Positions 25,609 to 33,920 of a stretch of 64,000 nucleotides of DNA are shown here, piece by piece. The stretch is taken from positions 310,001 through 374,000 of the forward strand of contig NZ_FOMH01000003.1 in assembly GCF_900112575.1 (NCBI RefSeq). The letters are read 5' to 3'. The first letter of the stretch is position 1; every line of letters begins with the position of its first letter. The DNA comes from Flavobacterium phragmitis (GTDB taxonomy: Bacteria; Bacteroidota; Bacteroidia; Flavobacteriales; Flavobacteriaceae). The notes beneath the pieces were generated by a model, which was given only the letters and a program-made list of their open reading frames with translations, searched no databases and had not been told where the DNA came from. The position numbers and the translations under genes were made by a program.

Positions 25609-26010
25609 TTATATCTCCCCAAATTTTATTTTATAACGTTGAAGTTCATTCTCTGTTCTATTTAAGAGCTTTTCTAATAATTGAATTTTATCTTCGTAAA
25701 GCTCCTTTAATACTGATGAATTATCAGCATTTATTAAAATACTCCCGTTGTTGTTTCCTGTTATTTTACTATTGTTGTTATTATTAAAATTGCTGAAGTA
25801 CTTATCGTATTCAAAACTAATAATATCTTCTACTGTAACATCTAAAATCTTTCCTATGTCAACCAGTTTTTCATAACTCAAAGAAGTTTTTCCCTTTTCA
25901 ATTTTGCTGTAACCTGCCTGGGTCACACCTAATCTTTCTGCCATGTATTCTTGAGTATAATTCTTTAACTCTCTAATGTTTCTGATTTTGTTTTTAATTG
26001 TTGCGGCCAT
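25609..26010 (-). CDS. XRE-family regulator with a coiled-coil tail
   Basis: This 133-residue protein has an HTH_3 domain at 8-66 (LKNYTQEYMAERLGVTQAGYSK as the recognition region). An Asn-rich linker follows, then a C-terminal coiled coil (VLKELYEDKIQLLEKLLNRT) likely used for oligomerisation. Such HTH plus coiled-coil regulators are common in flavobacteria. The upstream region carries a 9-bp perfect inverted repeat (26033-26041/26073-26081) that may be its operator. No target gene is evident. Confidence 0.85.
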   Translation of the reverse strand: MAATIKNKIRNIRELKNYTQEYMAERLGVTQAGYSKIEKGKTSLSYEKLVDIGKILDVTVEDIISFEYDKYFSNFNNNNNSKITGNNNGSILINADNSSVLKELYEDKIQLLEKLLNRTENELQRYKIKFGEI

Positions 26011-26032
26011 AATTTTTCTGATTTGGGGTCAT

Positions 26033-26081
26033 GTATAGTTAAAACAGCCAGCCGTTAAAAATAGTAACGACATAACTATAC
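26033..26081. promoter_or_regulatory. Inverted repeat upstream of the XRE gene
   Basis: GTATAGTTA (26033-26041) and TAACTATAC (26073-26081) are perfect inverted copies 31 bp apart, about 23 bp upstream of the XRE start codon. The rest of 26082-26244 holds nothing recognisable. Confidence 0.55.
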
Positions 26082-26244
26082 TTATTTTTGGGTATTCTAA
26101 AGCTACTACATTCTAAGTAATTTATATAGTAGAAATTGGTTAATTTTTTCTTTTGGTAATAAAGTAACCGTACATAAAAGCTGCCATTATGAAAACAAAA
26201 TCATAAAGTGCAATCTTAAATACAAACATTTTTGAATTATCTTA

Positions 26245-26649
26245 TTACGCAGTTCTTCCTATGCTTCTTTCAAACTGAAGACCTAAATATCGATCTATCT
26301 GTTTACCAATTAAAACACGATCTTCGGAAGCAATTTTTGTTCTTATTTCCTTCCTGTAAATATCTTTTACAAAAATAAAATACTCGAACTCATTCTTATT
26401 TTTAAATCTTGCCGCTATAATAAGCGTATAACATAAAAGTGCTGGGATAATATAATATAGATCCATTAAGTTGGAAAAAATCATACAATAATAAGCAGCT
26501 GCAGTTACAACAATGAAAGCACCATTTTCCAGCAAATACTTTTTCTTTTTTTTGAGTAATCTAAGCTCTCTTATTTCGTCAAATTCGTACTGCCATTTTT
26601 TTGAGTTGTAATCAAATTTAATCTTGTCGGGTAAAATTTTTAAGGGCAT
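26245..26649 (-). CDS. Hypothetical protein with two membrane helices
   Basis: This 134-residue protein has a short cytosolic start, a basic run (KKKKKYLL) and two hydrophobic helices (about 44-62 and 66-82: GAFIVVTAAAYYCMIF, LYYIIPALLCYTLIIAA). A soluble C-terminal part follows (FIFVKDIYRKEIRTKIAS). It recalls small PH/bPH-like or DUF-type membrane proteins that read as a helical hairpin plus a soluble tail, but I do not recognise the family. It stands alone. Confidence 0.6.
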   Translation of the reverse strand: MPLKILPDKIKFDYNSKKWQYEFDEIRELRLLKKKKKYLLENGAFIVVTAAAYYCMIFSNLMDLYYIIPALLCYTLIIAARFKNKNEFEYFIFVKDIYRKEIRTKIASEDRVLIGKQIDRYLGLQFERSIGRTA

Positions 26650-27143
26650 AATTCTAGGTAGGTAAAAAATAAATTTAAGTTTTTTTGGAAATCACTTTTC
26701 TAAGAATTCTAGGGGAAAAAATTCTTAGATACGCAATATTAAGCAATAACTTCTTTTTTTTCTTACGCCGTAACTTATAGAATATAACTATTAGTTGTAA
26801 TTAAATCTTTAATTGATGATTATGCTTATAAAATGGGCTTAATTAGGACATTATATTTTGAAATTCTGTCAAAAATCAAAATAAAATTCTGTTTATTTCC
26901 AGAAAACAAACAGATTCCTCATTTATTGTTATTTTAGTATTCTTTTAGCCGTTTTTGTAAATATTTTGTTTTATTAAATATCGATCAAAATGATTTACAT
27001 TTTTTGGGCGTTTCCTTCGGCCGGGCTATCCGCTAAATTCCCGATTAACAAAAACTACGGCTAAAAAGCCTTGTTTTTCTAAATCGGGAGATACCGCTCC
27101 TATCCCTAACGCATATTTGGGTAAAACCACGTTTCAATCTATT
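26650..27143. repeat. Long intergenic gap with one repeat unit
   Basis: No gene is supported in these 494 bp. The repeat at 27005-27112 starts GGGCGTTTCC, contains GGGCTATCCGCT and ATACCGCTCC, and ends CCCTAACGC. An inner stem TCCCGATT/AATCGGGA lies at 27039-27089. A related but shorter copy is at 8432-8525. The stretch 26650-27000 is AT-rich with no recognisable structure. Confidence 0.7.
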
Positions 27144-27530
27144 TTATTTTCTCCAAGAATCCATTATCTCTTTATTATCCAAAATAAATTTTTCTTTATT
27201 TCTATAAACCGTAATAATTGTTTCTCCTTTTTTCTTTATCAGTGAATCTCCAATATTAATTTGTGCCCAAAACTGACCAAAAAGAGCAACTTTAGTTTTA
27301 TCTTTAAAATATATCACTGAAGCGTTATGATTGAATTTATCAAAACCTTTATCAATTACTAATCCATCAAAACTTTCCTCTTTAATGTTTTTGAGTGAAT
27401 TATCAATTCTTTTCTTATCAGTATCAATGAGAAAGGTTTTAATAAAAAGAAAAACTGCAAAAATACCAACTCCAATATTCAAAGCTTTTTTTACTTGTAT
27501 ATTTGAAAACTCAAAATCTTCTTTTCCCAT
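27144..27530 (-). CDS. Hypothetical single-pass membrane protein
   Basis: I chose the start at 27530 (MGKEDFEFSNIQ; 128 residues). One membrane helix (IGVGIFAVFLFIKTFLI, about 20-37) separates a short cytosolic start from an extracytoplasmic domain. That domain has beta-type strands (DGLVIDKGFDKFNHNASVIYF, KGETIITVYRNKEKF). It may be a small KOW/Sm-like or DUF domain that reads as a membrane-anchored accessory protein. There are no informative neighbours. Confidence 0.6.
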   Translation of the reverse strand: MGKEDFEFSNIQVKKALNIGVGIFAVFLFIKTFLIDTDKKRIDNSLKNIKEESFDGLVIDKGFDKFNHNASVIYFKDKTKVALFGQFWAQINIGDSLIKKKGETIITVYRNKEKFILDNKEIMDSWRK

Positions 27531-27643
27531 ATATAGTACTAGTTTCAATTCCCTCTTAACTTTACTAGAAAGTAAACAAATCTATACAAATAAAAGCCCT
27601 TAACCAAACCTTATAATTTTGGCTAAAGCCAAATCATTGAACT

Positions 27644-27672
27644 AAAAAAAACCTCCAGTTAAAACTGGAGGC
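27644..27672 (-). terminator. Terminator of the cydAB operon
   Basis: CCTCCAGTT (27652-27660) pairs with AACTGGAGG (27663-27671). An A-run on + (T-run on -) lies next to it, about 68 nt after the cydB stop. Confidence 0.85.
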
Positions 27673-27739
27673 AATTCATTTTATTTTTAATTCAAATAAT
27701 AATTGGTGAAAATTTGTGCAATTTGTGGCAAACAAAAAC

Positions 27740-28816
27740 TTAATGTTCTCCATATCCAATATCATCCATTTTTCCGCTGAAAACGCGATATTGAATTATG
27801 AAATAAATAATTACCAAAAATAGTGCTATAAAAAACCAACTCAATCCAGCATTTAATCCATATTCATGTGCAGCAGTATTATAAATTGTCAACGACGGAT
27901 TTACTTTATTGGTTGAAGGCAGTACATTTGGAAAAATCGAAACAGCTGTCGAAGCAAATCCTCCAACTAAAAAGAACGTCGAGAATAAAAACCCATGACC
28001 ATCTTTTTTAAAGGAACGCACTTTAAACAGACCTAAAATCCCAACAAAAGTCAATAACGGAAAAAACCAAAGAATCGGGTTTTCAACGAAATTATGAAAC
28101 GGTTTTGGTTCAATAAAATGCCAAATCTGAAGCGAGATACAAACTAAGACCAGCAAAACAATATTCAACGCAAAAACAACTTTTTTCAATTTCGGATTTA
28201 AAGCAGAATTCGTTTTATAAATAATCCAGTTTGCACCGTGAATCGTCAAAGCCACAACACTTACAACACCGAGAAAAAGCGTAAACCAGTCAATAATTCC
28301 CAGTTCATTTGCCTGCGGACTAAAAGTTGGATTCCATAAAGGCAGAAAGAAATAATGCGCTTCCTGCGTTGAAACTCCGTTTTGCACCATTCCAAGATTT
28401 ACACCGCGAACGATATTTCCCAATGCAATTCCAAAGAACAAAGCCAAAAGCAAACTCGCAAGTCCGAACGCTTTATCCCAAATACTTTCCCACATATGAT
28501 TATGTACCTGACCGCGCATCTCCAATCCGATGGCTCGAAAAATCAAAAGCCATAAAATCATAATCAACGGAAGGTAAAATCCGCTGAAAGAAGAGGCATA
28601 TAATGTCGGAAAAGCAAAAAACAAAACACCTCCCGCTGCAATTAACCAAACTTCATTGGCATCCCAAAACGGACCAATTGCATTCGTAATTGCTTTTTTA
28701 TCCTTTTCTGTATCAGCAAAAAATAAATGAATAATTCCTGCACCAAAATCATAACCGTCTAAAACCAGATAAACGGCCAAAATTCCCATTAAAACTACGT
28801 ACCAAAAAAATTCCAT
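27740..28816 (-). CDS. cydB: Cytochrome bd ubiquinol oxidase subunit II
   Basis: This 358-residue membrane protein starts with the family signature YLVLDGYDFGAGI and has eight to nine predicted helices, including a WDANEVWLIAAGGVLFFAFP segment. It pairs with CydA in a high-affinity quinol oxidase that reduces O2 without pumping protons. It starts 2 nt after the cydA stop. No cydX-like small subunit is visible downstream. In other bacteria bd oxidase also resists sulfide, which is of interest because of the flanking sulfur genes. Confidence 0.95.
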   Translation of the reverse strand: MEFFWYVVLMGILAVYLVLDGYDFGAGIIHLFFADTEKDKKAITNAIGPFWDANEVWLIAAGGVLFFAFPTLYASSFSGFYLPLIMILWLLIFRAIGLEMRGQVHNHMWESIWDKAFGLASLLLALFFGIALGNIVRGVNLGMVQNGVSTQEAHYFFLPLWNPTFSPQANELGIIDWFTLFLGVVSVVALTIHGANWIIYKTNSALNPKLKKVVFALNIVLLVLVCISLQIWHFIEPKPFHNFVENPILWFFPLLTFVGILGLFKVRSFKKDGHGFLFSTFFLVGGFASTAVSIFPNVLPSTNKVNPSLTIYNTAAHEYGLNAGLSWFFIALFLVIIYFIIQYRVFSGKMDDIGYGEH

Positions 28817-28818
28817 AC

Positions 28819-30165
28819 TTATATTTTTTCTGTTGAAAGTTCCACATGATGTGGTCCTTTATTGATAATTTTTCCAACTAAAAGTAAAAACAGCATTCCG
28901 AGTAAAAGATATAATCCTATAAAGCCAAGTAAGGTAAACAATGTATTTCCCGAAGAAACTGTTGGCGAAGCGCCTGCTGCTGTTCGTAATAAATTATAAA
29001 CTAACCAAGGCTGTCTTCCTAATTCGGCCGTGTACCAGCCTGTTGTATTGGCAATATACGGAAACGGCATCATGAACATTAACGACCACAAAATCCATTT
29101 GGTCTCGAATAATTTCCCTCTTATTAATTGAAAAAGAGAAATCACCATCAGTCCAATAAAAACCGTTCCCAGACCCACCATTATATGATAAGCATAATAT
29201 AGTCCGGAAATATTGGTTGGATGCAAATCTTCTTCAAACTGATCTAAACCTTGTATTTCCTGATCCCAGTTTCCGTAAGTCAGGAAACTTAGAATGTTTG
29301 GAACTGCAATTTTATTATCCAGTTTTTTATCTTTCACATCGGGCTGACCAATTAAGACAATTTCAGAACCTTTCTTTTCGGTATGAAAAATTCCTTCCAT
29401 TGCTGCAAAAGTTACAGGCTGGTATTTTACAACATTTTTTGCCGCTAAATCTCCTGTTGGAACTGCTACAACAATACTCGAAATCAATCCGAAGATTACT
29501 CCGGTTTTCAAGAATAATTTCCCAAAAGAAACATTCTTTTTACTTAAAATATAGAAGGCACCAATTCCGGCGACAACAAAAGAACTTGTTACCAAAGAAG
29601 CGGCCTGATTATGTAAATAAGAAGGCCAAAGCCACGGATTTAAAAATAAAGCCTGAAAGTTATTCAGCACAAATTTTCCGTTTTCCAAAATTTCATATCC
29701 AACCGGATTTTGCATCCACGAATGCGTTGCTATAATTAAGAATCCGCTGGCCCAGGAACCAATCATGATTAATAATCCGGTTACAAAATGCCATTTATGT
29801 CCAAGCAGTTTTTCTCCAAATAAAAACAAACCTAAAAATGACGATTCGAGAAAGAAAGAAAACATTCCTTCCATTGCCAGTGTCTGACCAATGATTCCGC
29901 CTGTTAATTCGGAGAATTTTGCCCAGTTGGTTCCAAACTGAAATTCCATCGGAATTCCGGTTACAACGCCCATTGCAAAATTAAGAGCGAAGATTTTCAT
30001 CCAGAAATGGGTGGCGTGATTGTATTGTTCGTCTTTAGTTTTAAGAAATTTCCATTTGAAGTAAACAATGATCAACGAAAGACCCATTGTAAGCTGCGGA
30101 AAAAGGTAGTGAAAAGTAATGGTGAATGCGAATTGCATTCGATCATAAAAGAGCATTTCTTCCAT
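28819..30165 (-). CDS. cydA: Cytochrome bd ubiquinol oxidase subunit I
   Basis: I chose the start at 30165 (MEEMLFYDRMQFAFT, 448 residues). The longer frame to 30195 overlaps the -7 box at 30193-30200, so it would not be transcribed. The protein has the heme b595/d ligand region DRMQFAFTITFHYLFPQLTMG and several further His/Met ligands. The Q-loop-like GWYTAELGRQPWLVYN follows. It forms the catalytic core of cytochrome bd with CydB. The upstream leader is 21-22 nt long. Confidence 0.95.
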   Translation of the reverse strand: MEEMLFYDRMQFAFTITFHYLFPQLTMGLSLIIVYFKWKFLKTKDEQYNHATHFWMKIFALNFAMGVVTGIPMEFQFGTNWAKFSELTGGIIGQTLAMEGMFSFFLESSFLGLFLFGEKLLGHKWHFVTGLLIMIGSWASGFLIIATHSWMQNPVGYEILENGKFVLNNFQALFLNPWLWPSYLHNQAASLVTSSFVVAGIGAFYILSKKNVSFGKLFLKTGVIFGLISSIVVAVPTGDLAAKNVVKYQPVTFAAMEGIFHTEKKGSEIVLIGQPDVKDKKLDNKIAVPNILSFLTYGNWDQEIQGLDQFEEDLHPTNISGLYYAYHIMVGLGTVFIGLMVISLFQLIRGKLFETKWILWSLMFMMPFPYIANTTGWYTAELGRQPWLVYNLLRTAAGASPTVSSGNTLFTLLGFIGLYLLLGMLFLLLVGKIINKGPHHVELSTEKI

Positions 30166-30192
30166 AAGTGGTAATTTGTTTATGAAGTTCCA

Positions 30193-30200
30193 CAAATTTA
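30193..30200 (-). promoter_or_regulatory. cydA promoter -7 box
   Basis: CAAATTTA on + reads TAAATTTG on the minus strand, a perfect Bacteroidota -7 box, about 28 nt before the proposed cydA start codon. It decides the start at 30165. Confidence 0.65.
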
Positions 30201-30556
30201 ACCATTACAACCCGAATTAACGCCCTTTAAAAAAAGTTTATCGCTTGATATTTGTTAAACTTTTCAACAATTTAAAGAGTAGAAATGAAACTTGTCATTT
30301 TTTGAGTTACATACAGTTTGTCATTTCGACCGAAGGGAGAAATCACACTAGAAACTCGACAAAGATTGGAGATATACGTTGTGGAATTCCGCGTGTGATT
30401 TCTCCCTTCGGTCGAAATAACAATATTGTGTGTAGATTTACGTGCTTAAACTTAACCCGTGGTTTCAACCACGGGAAATGTATGGTGATATAGATTGTGT
30501 TCCTGCGGTTGAAACCGCAGGCTATGTTTAATTTTTAATAATGTGGTTAATATTGA
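30201..30556. repeat. Intergenic hairpin repeats between cydA and the HD gene
   Basis: No gene is supported here. A 25-bp perfect inverted repeat with arms at 30324-30348 and 30393-30417 (TTTCGACCGAAGGG...) is a relative of the hairpins near 23093 and 23894. Two more palindromes follow: CCCGTGGTTTCAACCACGGG at 30456-30475 and CCTGCGGTT/AACCGCAGG at 30502-30521. Confidence 0.8.
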
Positions 30557-31147
30557 TTATTTTTCTAAAATCCCTTTTTCAACGCTTTCATTAATCAAAC
30601 CTTCGGCATAATTCCACAACGATGCTGAACCATTTTTAATGACGCTCTTTTTCTCATAAACTTTATCATAGGTTACTCCAAACTCTTTCCATGTTCCGCC
30701 GTTGTTAGAAGTATTCTGCAATAAAGGCTCTAATCTATCCATAGATCTGGCAAATTTGGCTTCGTTGGTTTCTCCAGCTTCAAATTCTTCCCAGATCGCA
30801 ATTAATTCTTCGGCTTGATTTTTCGGCAGTAAACCAAAAATCCTATTGGCAGCTAATCTTTCTTCATCTGTATTATCGTGACTTTTTGTAGTATCATAAA
30901 TAAAAACATCACCTGCGTCAATTTCTACGATATCGTGTATCAAAACCATTTTTACGACTTTCAAAACATCAATTGGCGCATTGGAATGTTCAGCCAGAAC
31001 AATCGCCATCAAAGCTAAATGCCAGCTATGTTCTGCATCATTTTCGCATCGGTCACTGTTGAACAATTTTGTTTTTCGCTGAATGTATTTTACTTTATCA
31101 ATCTCTTTTATAAAAGCAATTTGATCTAATAAGTCTTTTGTGTTCAT
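30557..31147 (-). CDS. HD-domain phosphohydrolase (YfbR/HDDC2-like)
   Basis: I chose the start at 31147 (MNTKDLLDQIAFIKE, 196 residues). The metal-binding residues of the HD family are present: AEHSWHLALMA (His), IHDIVEIDAGD (HD) and SMDRLEP (last Asp). Length and motif order fit the HDDC2/YfbR group of 5'-deoxynucleotidases, which dephosphorylate dNMPs. With the nucleotidase at 7044-7577 it would be a second enzyme limiting dNTPs. It is a single gene with no operon partner. Confidence 0.85.
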   Translation of the reverse strand: MNTKDLLDQIAFIKEIDKVKYIQRKTKLFNSDRCENDAEHSWHLALMAIVLAEHSNAPIDVLKVVKMVLIHDIVEIDAGDVFIYDTTKSHDNTDEERLAANRIFGLLPKNQAEELIAIWEEFEAGETNEAKFARSMDRLEPLLQNTSNNGGTWKEFGVTYDKVYEKKSVIKNGSASLWNYAEGLINESVEKGILEK

Positions 31148-31279
31148 TTTATTTTTGTTTTGAAATGACATTCGTCATATGCAAAATTAAAGCTTAAAGC
31201 GTAATTGCTCAACTTTAAATCACTTTATATAACTCCTATGGCAAAATCCACATCATTTTTTTTCAGAAATCAAATTTCT

Positions 31280-31323
31280 GTAACATTAGTCACCTATTTT
31301 AATGGAAAACAAAGTTATCTTTG
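31280..31323 (+). promoter_or_regulatory. Candidate Crp/Fnr operator and promoter of the MBL-rhodanese gene
   Basis: GTAACATTAGTCAC (31280-31293) is the inverse form of the site before tauE. The -7 box TATCTTTG lies at 31316-31323, with its TTTG starting 26 bp after the site, the same spacing as at tauE. No -33 TTG is seen in between. Confidence 0.65.
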
Positions 31324-31350
31324 TACCCCACATATTTTAGATTTCATATC

Positions 31351-32769
31351 ATGAAAATAGAACAAATTTACACCGGATGTTTAGCACAAGGTGCTTATTA
31401 TATTACCTCAGATGGTGAAGCTGCTATAATTGATCCTCTTAGAGAAACGCAACCTTATTTAGATCGTTTGGAGAGAGACAATGTAAAATTGAAATACATT
31501 TTTGAAACCCATTTTCACGCCGATTTCGTCTCTGGACATGTTGATTTAAGCAAAGAAACAGGCGCTCCAATTGTTTACGGACCAAACGCTGCCTGCGAAT
31601 TTGACTGCATTTCTGCAAAAGACGGGCAAGAATTTAAAATCGGAAAAGTAACTATCAAAGTTTTACATACTCCGGGTCACACTATGGAGAGTACAACATT
31701 TTTACTTGTTGACGAAAACGGAAAAGATCACGCCATTTTCTCAGGCGATACTTTATTTATCGGAGATGTCGGGCGTCCGGATTTAGCGCAGAAAGCAGCT
31801 GGAATGACGCAAGATCAATTGGCAGGGATTTTATTTCATTCTTTAAGAGATAAAATCATGACACTTGCTGACGATGTTATCGTTTATCCTGCACACGGTG
31901 CCGGAAGTGCCTGCGGAAAAAATATGAGTAAAGAAACTGTTTCGACTATCGGAAACCAAAAAGCAACTAACTATGCTTTACGAGCCAATATGACAGAAGC
32001 TGAGTTTATTCAGGAAGTAACAGATGGTTTATTACCTCCTCCAGCCTACTTCAGCATGAACGTAGCCATGAACAAAGGCGGATACGAAAGTTTTGAAACT
32101 GTTTTACATAACGGAATGAAAGCTATTAACGTAAAAGAATTTGAAGCAGTTGCAGAAGAAACCGGCGCTTTAATTTTAGATACAAGAAGTGCAGCCGATT
32201 TCCACAAAGGTTTTATTCCACAATCTATTAATATTGGAATCAATGGTGATTTTGCACCGTGGGTTGGAACTTTAATTGCCGATGTAAAACAGCCAATTAT
32301 TTTGGTTACAACCGTTGGAATGGAAGAAGAAACTGTTACTCGTTTGAGCCGTGTTGGTTTTGATACCATCATTGGACATTTAGAAGGCGGTTTCAAAGCA
32401 TGGCAAAAAGCAGGTTTTGAAATTGATACCATTAACCGAATCACGGCAGAACAATTTGCAAACGAAGTGAATCTTGAAACGGACAAAATTGTTGACATTC
32501 GCAAAGAAACTGAATATGCTGCAGAACATATTGAAGATGCCTACAGTAAACCTTTAGCTTATATTAATGACTGGGTAAAAGATATTAACCCGAATGAGCA
32601 TTTTTATCTGCACTGTGCAGGCGGATACAGAAGTATGATTGCTGCTTCGATTTTACAAGCACGCGGTTTCAGAAATTTCTCTGAAGTGGAAGGCGGTTTT
32701 GGAGCAATTTCAAAAACTAATCTTCCAAAATCAGATTTTGTTTGCCAAAGTAAAACATTAAACGCATAA
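31351..32769 (+). CDS. MBL-fold persulfide dioxygenase with two rhodanese domains
   Basis: I chose the start at 31351 (MKIEQIYTGCLAQ, 472 residues). The N-terminal ETHE1/Blh-type metallo-beta-lactamase domain has THFHADFVSGH (His54, His56, Asp58, His63), LHTPGHTMEST and the last ligands near IFSGDTLFIGDVGRPDL. Two rhodanese domains follow. The first (about 262-355) lacks the catalytic Cys (its loop reads ILVTTVGMEEE). The second has it (YLHCAGGYRS, Cys422). The enzyme should oxidise glutathione- or other thiol-persulfides to sulfite. The two YeeE/YedE genes follow in the same direction. Confidence 0.92.
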   Translation: MKIEQIYTGCLAQGAYYITSDGEAAIIDPLRETQPYLDRLERDNVKLKYIFETHFHADFVSGHVDLSKETGAPIVYGPNAACEFDCISAKDGQEFKIGKVTIKVLHTPGHTMESTTFLLVDENGKDHAIFSGDTLFIGDVGRPDLAQKAAGMTQDQLAGILFHSLRDKIMTLADDVIVYPAHGAGSACGKNMSKETVSTIGNQKATNYALRANMTEAEFIQEVTDGLLPPPAYFSMNVAMNKGGYESFETVLHNGMKAINVKEFEAVAEETGALILDTRSAADFHKGFIPQSINIGINGDFAPWVGTLIADVKQPIILVTTVGMEEETVTRLSRVGFDTIIGHLEGGFKAWQKAGFEIDTINRITAEQFANEVNLETDKIVDIRKETEYAAEHIEDAYSKPLAYINDWVKDINPNEHFYLHCAGGYRSMIAASILQARGFRNFSEVEGGFGAISKTNLPKSDFVCQSKTLNA

Positions 32770-32855
32770 TTTTAAGGTACAGAGATCCAAAGGTGCAAAG
32801 CGACAAAGTTTTTCCCTTTGAACCTCTGCCCCTTTGAACCTTTGAACCTAAAAAA
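32770..32855 (+). repeat. 8-bp-unit element ending at the YeeE start codon
   Basis: At 32816-32855 five exact 8-bp units run CTTTGAAC, CTCTGCCC, CTTTGAAC, CTTTGAAC, CTAAAAAA, and the ATG begins at 32856. A looser, inverse-looking block with CAAAGG/CAAAG words lies at 32775-32808. This is the clearest copy of the element family seen also before trpG and trpD. Confidence 0.75.
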
Positions 32856-33425
32856 ATGAGTATATTAGAAATCATTAAAGAACCTTGGCCTTGGTATGTT
32901 GCGGGTCCGTTGATTGGATTAACCGTTCCTATTTTATTAATTATTGGAAATAAATCTTTTGGGATTAGTTCGTCACTTCGTCATATTTGTGCGGCTTGTA
33001 TTCCGGCAAATATCTCCTTCTTTAAATACGACTGGAAAAAAGAAAGCTGGAATTTATTCTTTGTTTTAGGAATTTTCTTTGGTGGCGTTATTGCAGCTTA
33101 TTTACTTTCTAATCCAAATCCAGTTGAAATTGCTCCAGAACTTTCAGCACAATTAGCAGGTTACGGAATCACCGAACATACTGGCTTAGTTCCTGCTCAA
33201 CTCTTTTCTTGGGAAAGTTTATTGACACTTCGCGGATTCATTATGATGGTTGTGGGCGGATTTCTAGTTGGTTTCGGAACACGTTACGCAGGTGGATGTA
33301 CGAGCGGACATGCGATTATGGGACTTTCAAATTTACAATGGCCATCTTTAGTCGCTACAATCTGTTTTATGATTGGCGGTTTTATAATGTCACTTTTGAT
33401 TTTACCTTATATTCTTTCACTTTAA
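32856..33425 (+). CDS. YeeE/YedE-family membrane protein (first)
   Basis: This 189-residue protein has about five membrane helices. The family signatures of sulfur transporters are LRHICAACIPAN (Cys pair) and GTRYAGGCTSGHAIMGLSNL (conserved Cys in GGCTSGH). Members such as TsuA/PmpA take up thiosulfate or related sulfur species through conserved cysteines. It pairs with the next gene (10-nt gap), as in two-subunit PmpAB-type pairs. The start codon directly follows the 8-bp-unit element. Confidence 0.88.
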   Translation: MSILEIIKEPWPWYVAGPLIGLTVPILLIIGNKSFGISSSLRHICAACIPANISFFKYDWKKESWNLFFVLGIFFGGVIAAYLLSNPNPVEIAPELSAQLAGYGITEHTGLVPAQLFSWESLLTLRGFIMMVVGGFLVGFGTRYAGGCTSGHAIMGLSNLQWPSLVATICFMIGGFIMSLLILPYILSL

Positions 33426-33435
33426 AATTTCAAAA

Positions 33436-33915
33436 ATGAGCAATCTAGAAAATAAAAATACAGACAGCGAAGGAATCAACGCAAGCCATAAAAAAGAAAC
33501 TGCATTTGCAAATCTTAAATATTTAATCGTCGGCATCTTTTTCGGAATTGTATTCGTAAAAGCCGAAATCATCAGCTGGTTCCGTATTCAGGAAATGTTT
33601 CACTTCCAGTCGTTTCATATGTATGGCGTAATTGGATGCGCTGTTGTAGTTGGCTTAATATCGGTGCAATTGATTAAAAAATTCAACATCAAAACTCTTA
33701 ATGGCGAGAAAATCGAAATCCAGCCAAAGACTTTCAGTAAAGGACAAATTTATGGTGGTCTGATGTTTGGTTTCGGATGGGCAATTACGGGAGCTTGTCC
33801 AGGGCCACTTTTCGCTCAAATTGGAACTGGAGCAACGGTTATTGTGGTTACTTTAGTAAGTGCGATTGCAGGAACTTGGGTTTATGGATTGATTAAGGAT
33901 AAACTTCCTCATTAA
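33436..33915 (+). CDS. YeeE/YedE-family membrane protein (second)
   Basis: This 159-residue protein has four predicted helices and the second-half signatures FGWAITGACPGPLFAQIGTG (conserved Cys in GACPGP) and FFGIVFVKAEIISWFRIQEM. In related two-gene systems this protein forms the other half of the sulfur transporter. It is co-transcribed with the preceding YeeE/YedE gene and the MBL-rhodanese, probably for import or routing of sulfane-sulfur compounds. The direction of transport is not determined by the sequence. Confidence 0.88.
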   Translation: MSNLENKNTDSEGINASHKKETAFANLKYLIVGIFFGIVFVKAEIISWFRIQEMFHFQSFHMYGVIGCAVVVGLISVQLIKKFNIKTLNGEKIEIQPKTFSKGQIYGGLMFGFGWAITGACPGPLFAQIGTGATVIVVTLVSAIAGTWVYGLIKDKLPH

Positions 33916-33920
33916 AATTT

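Noticed and set aside
29217..29735. 172-codon frame on + inside cydA
   Set aside because: Shadow of the cydA coding strand; translation is Leu/Gln-rich without any domain.
32046..32504. 152-codon frame on - inside the MBL-rhodanese gene
   Set aside because: Antisense shadow of a strongly supported gene.
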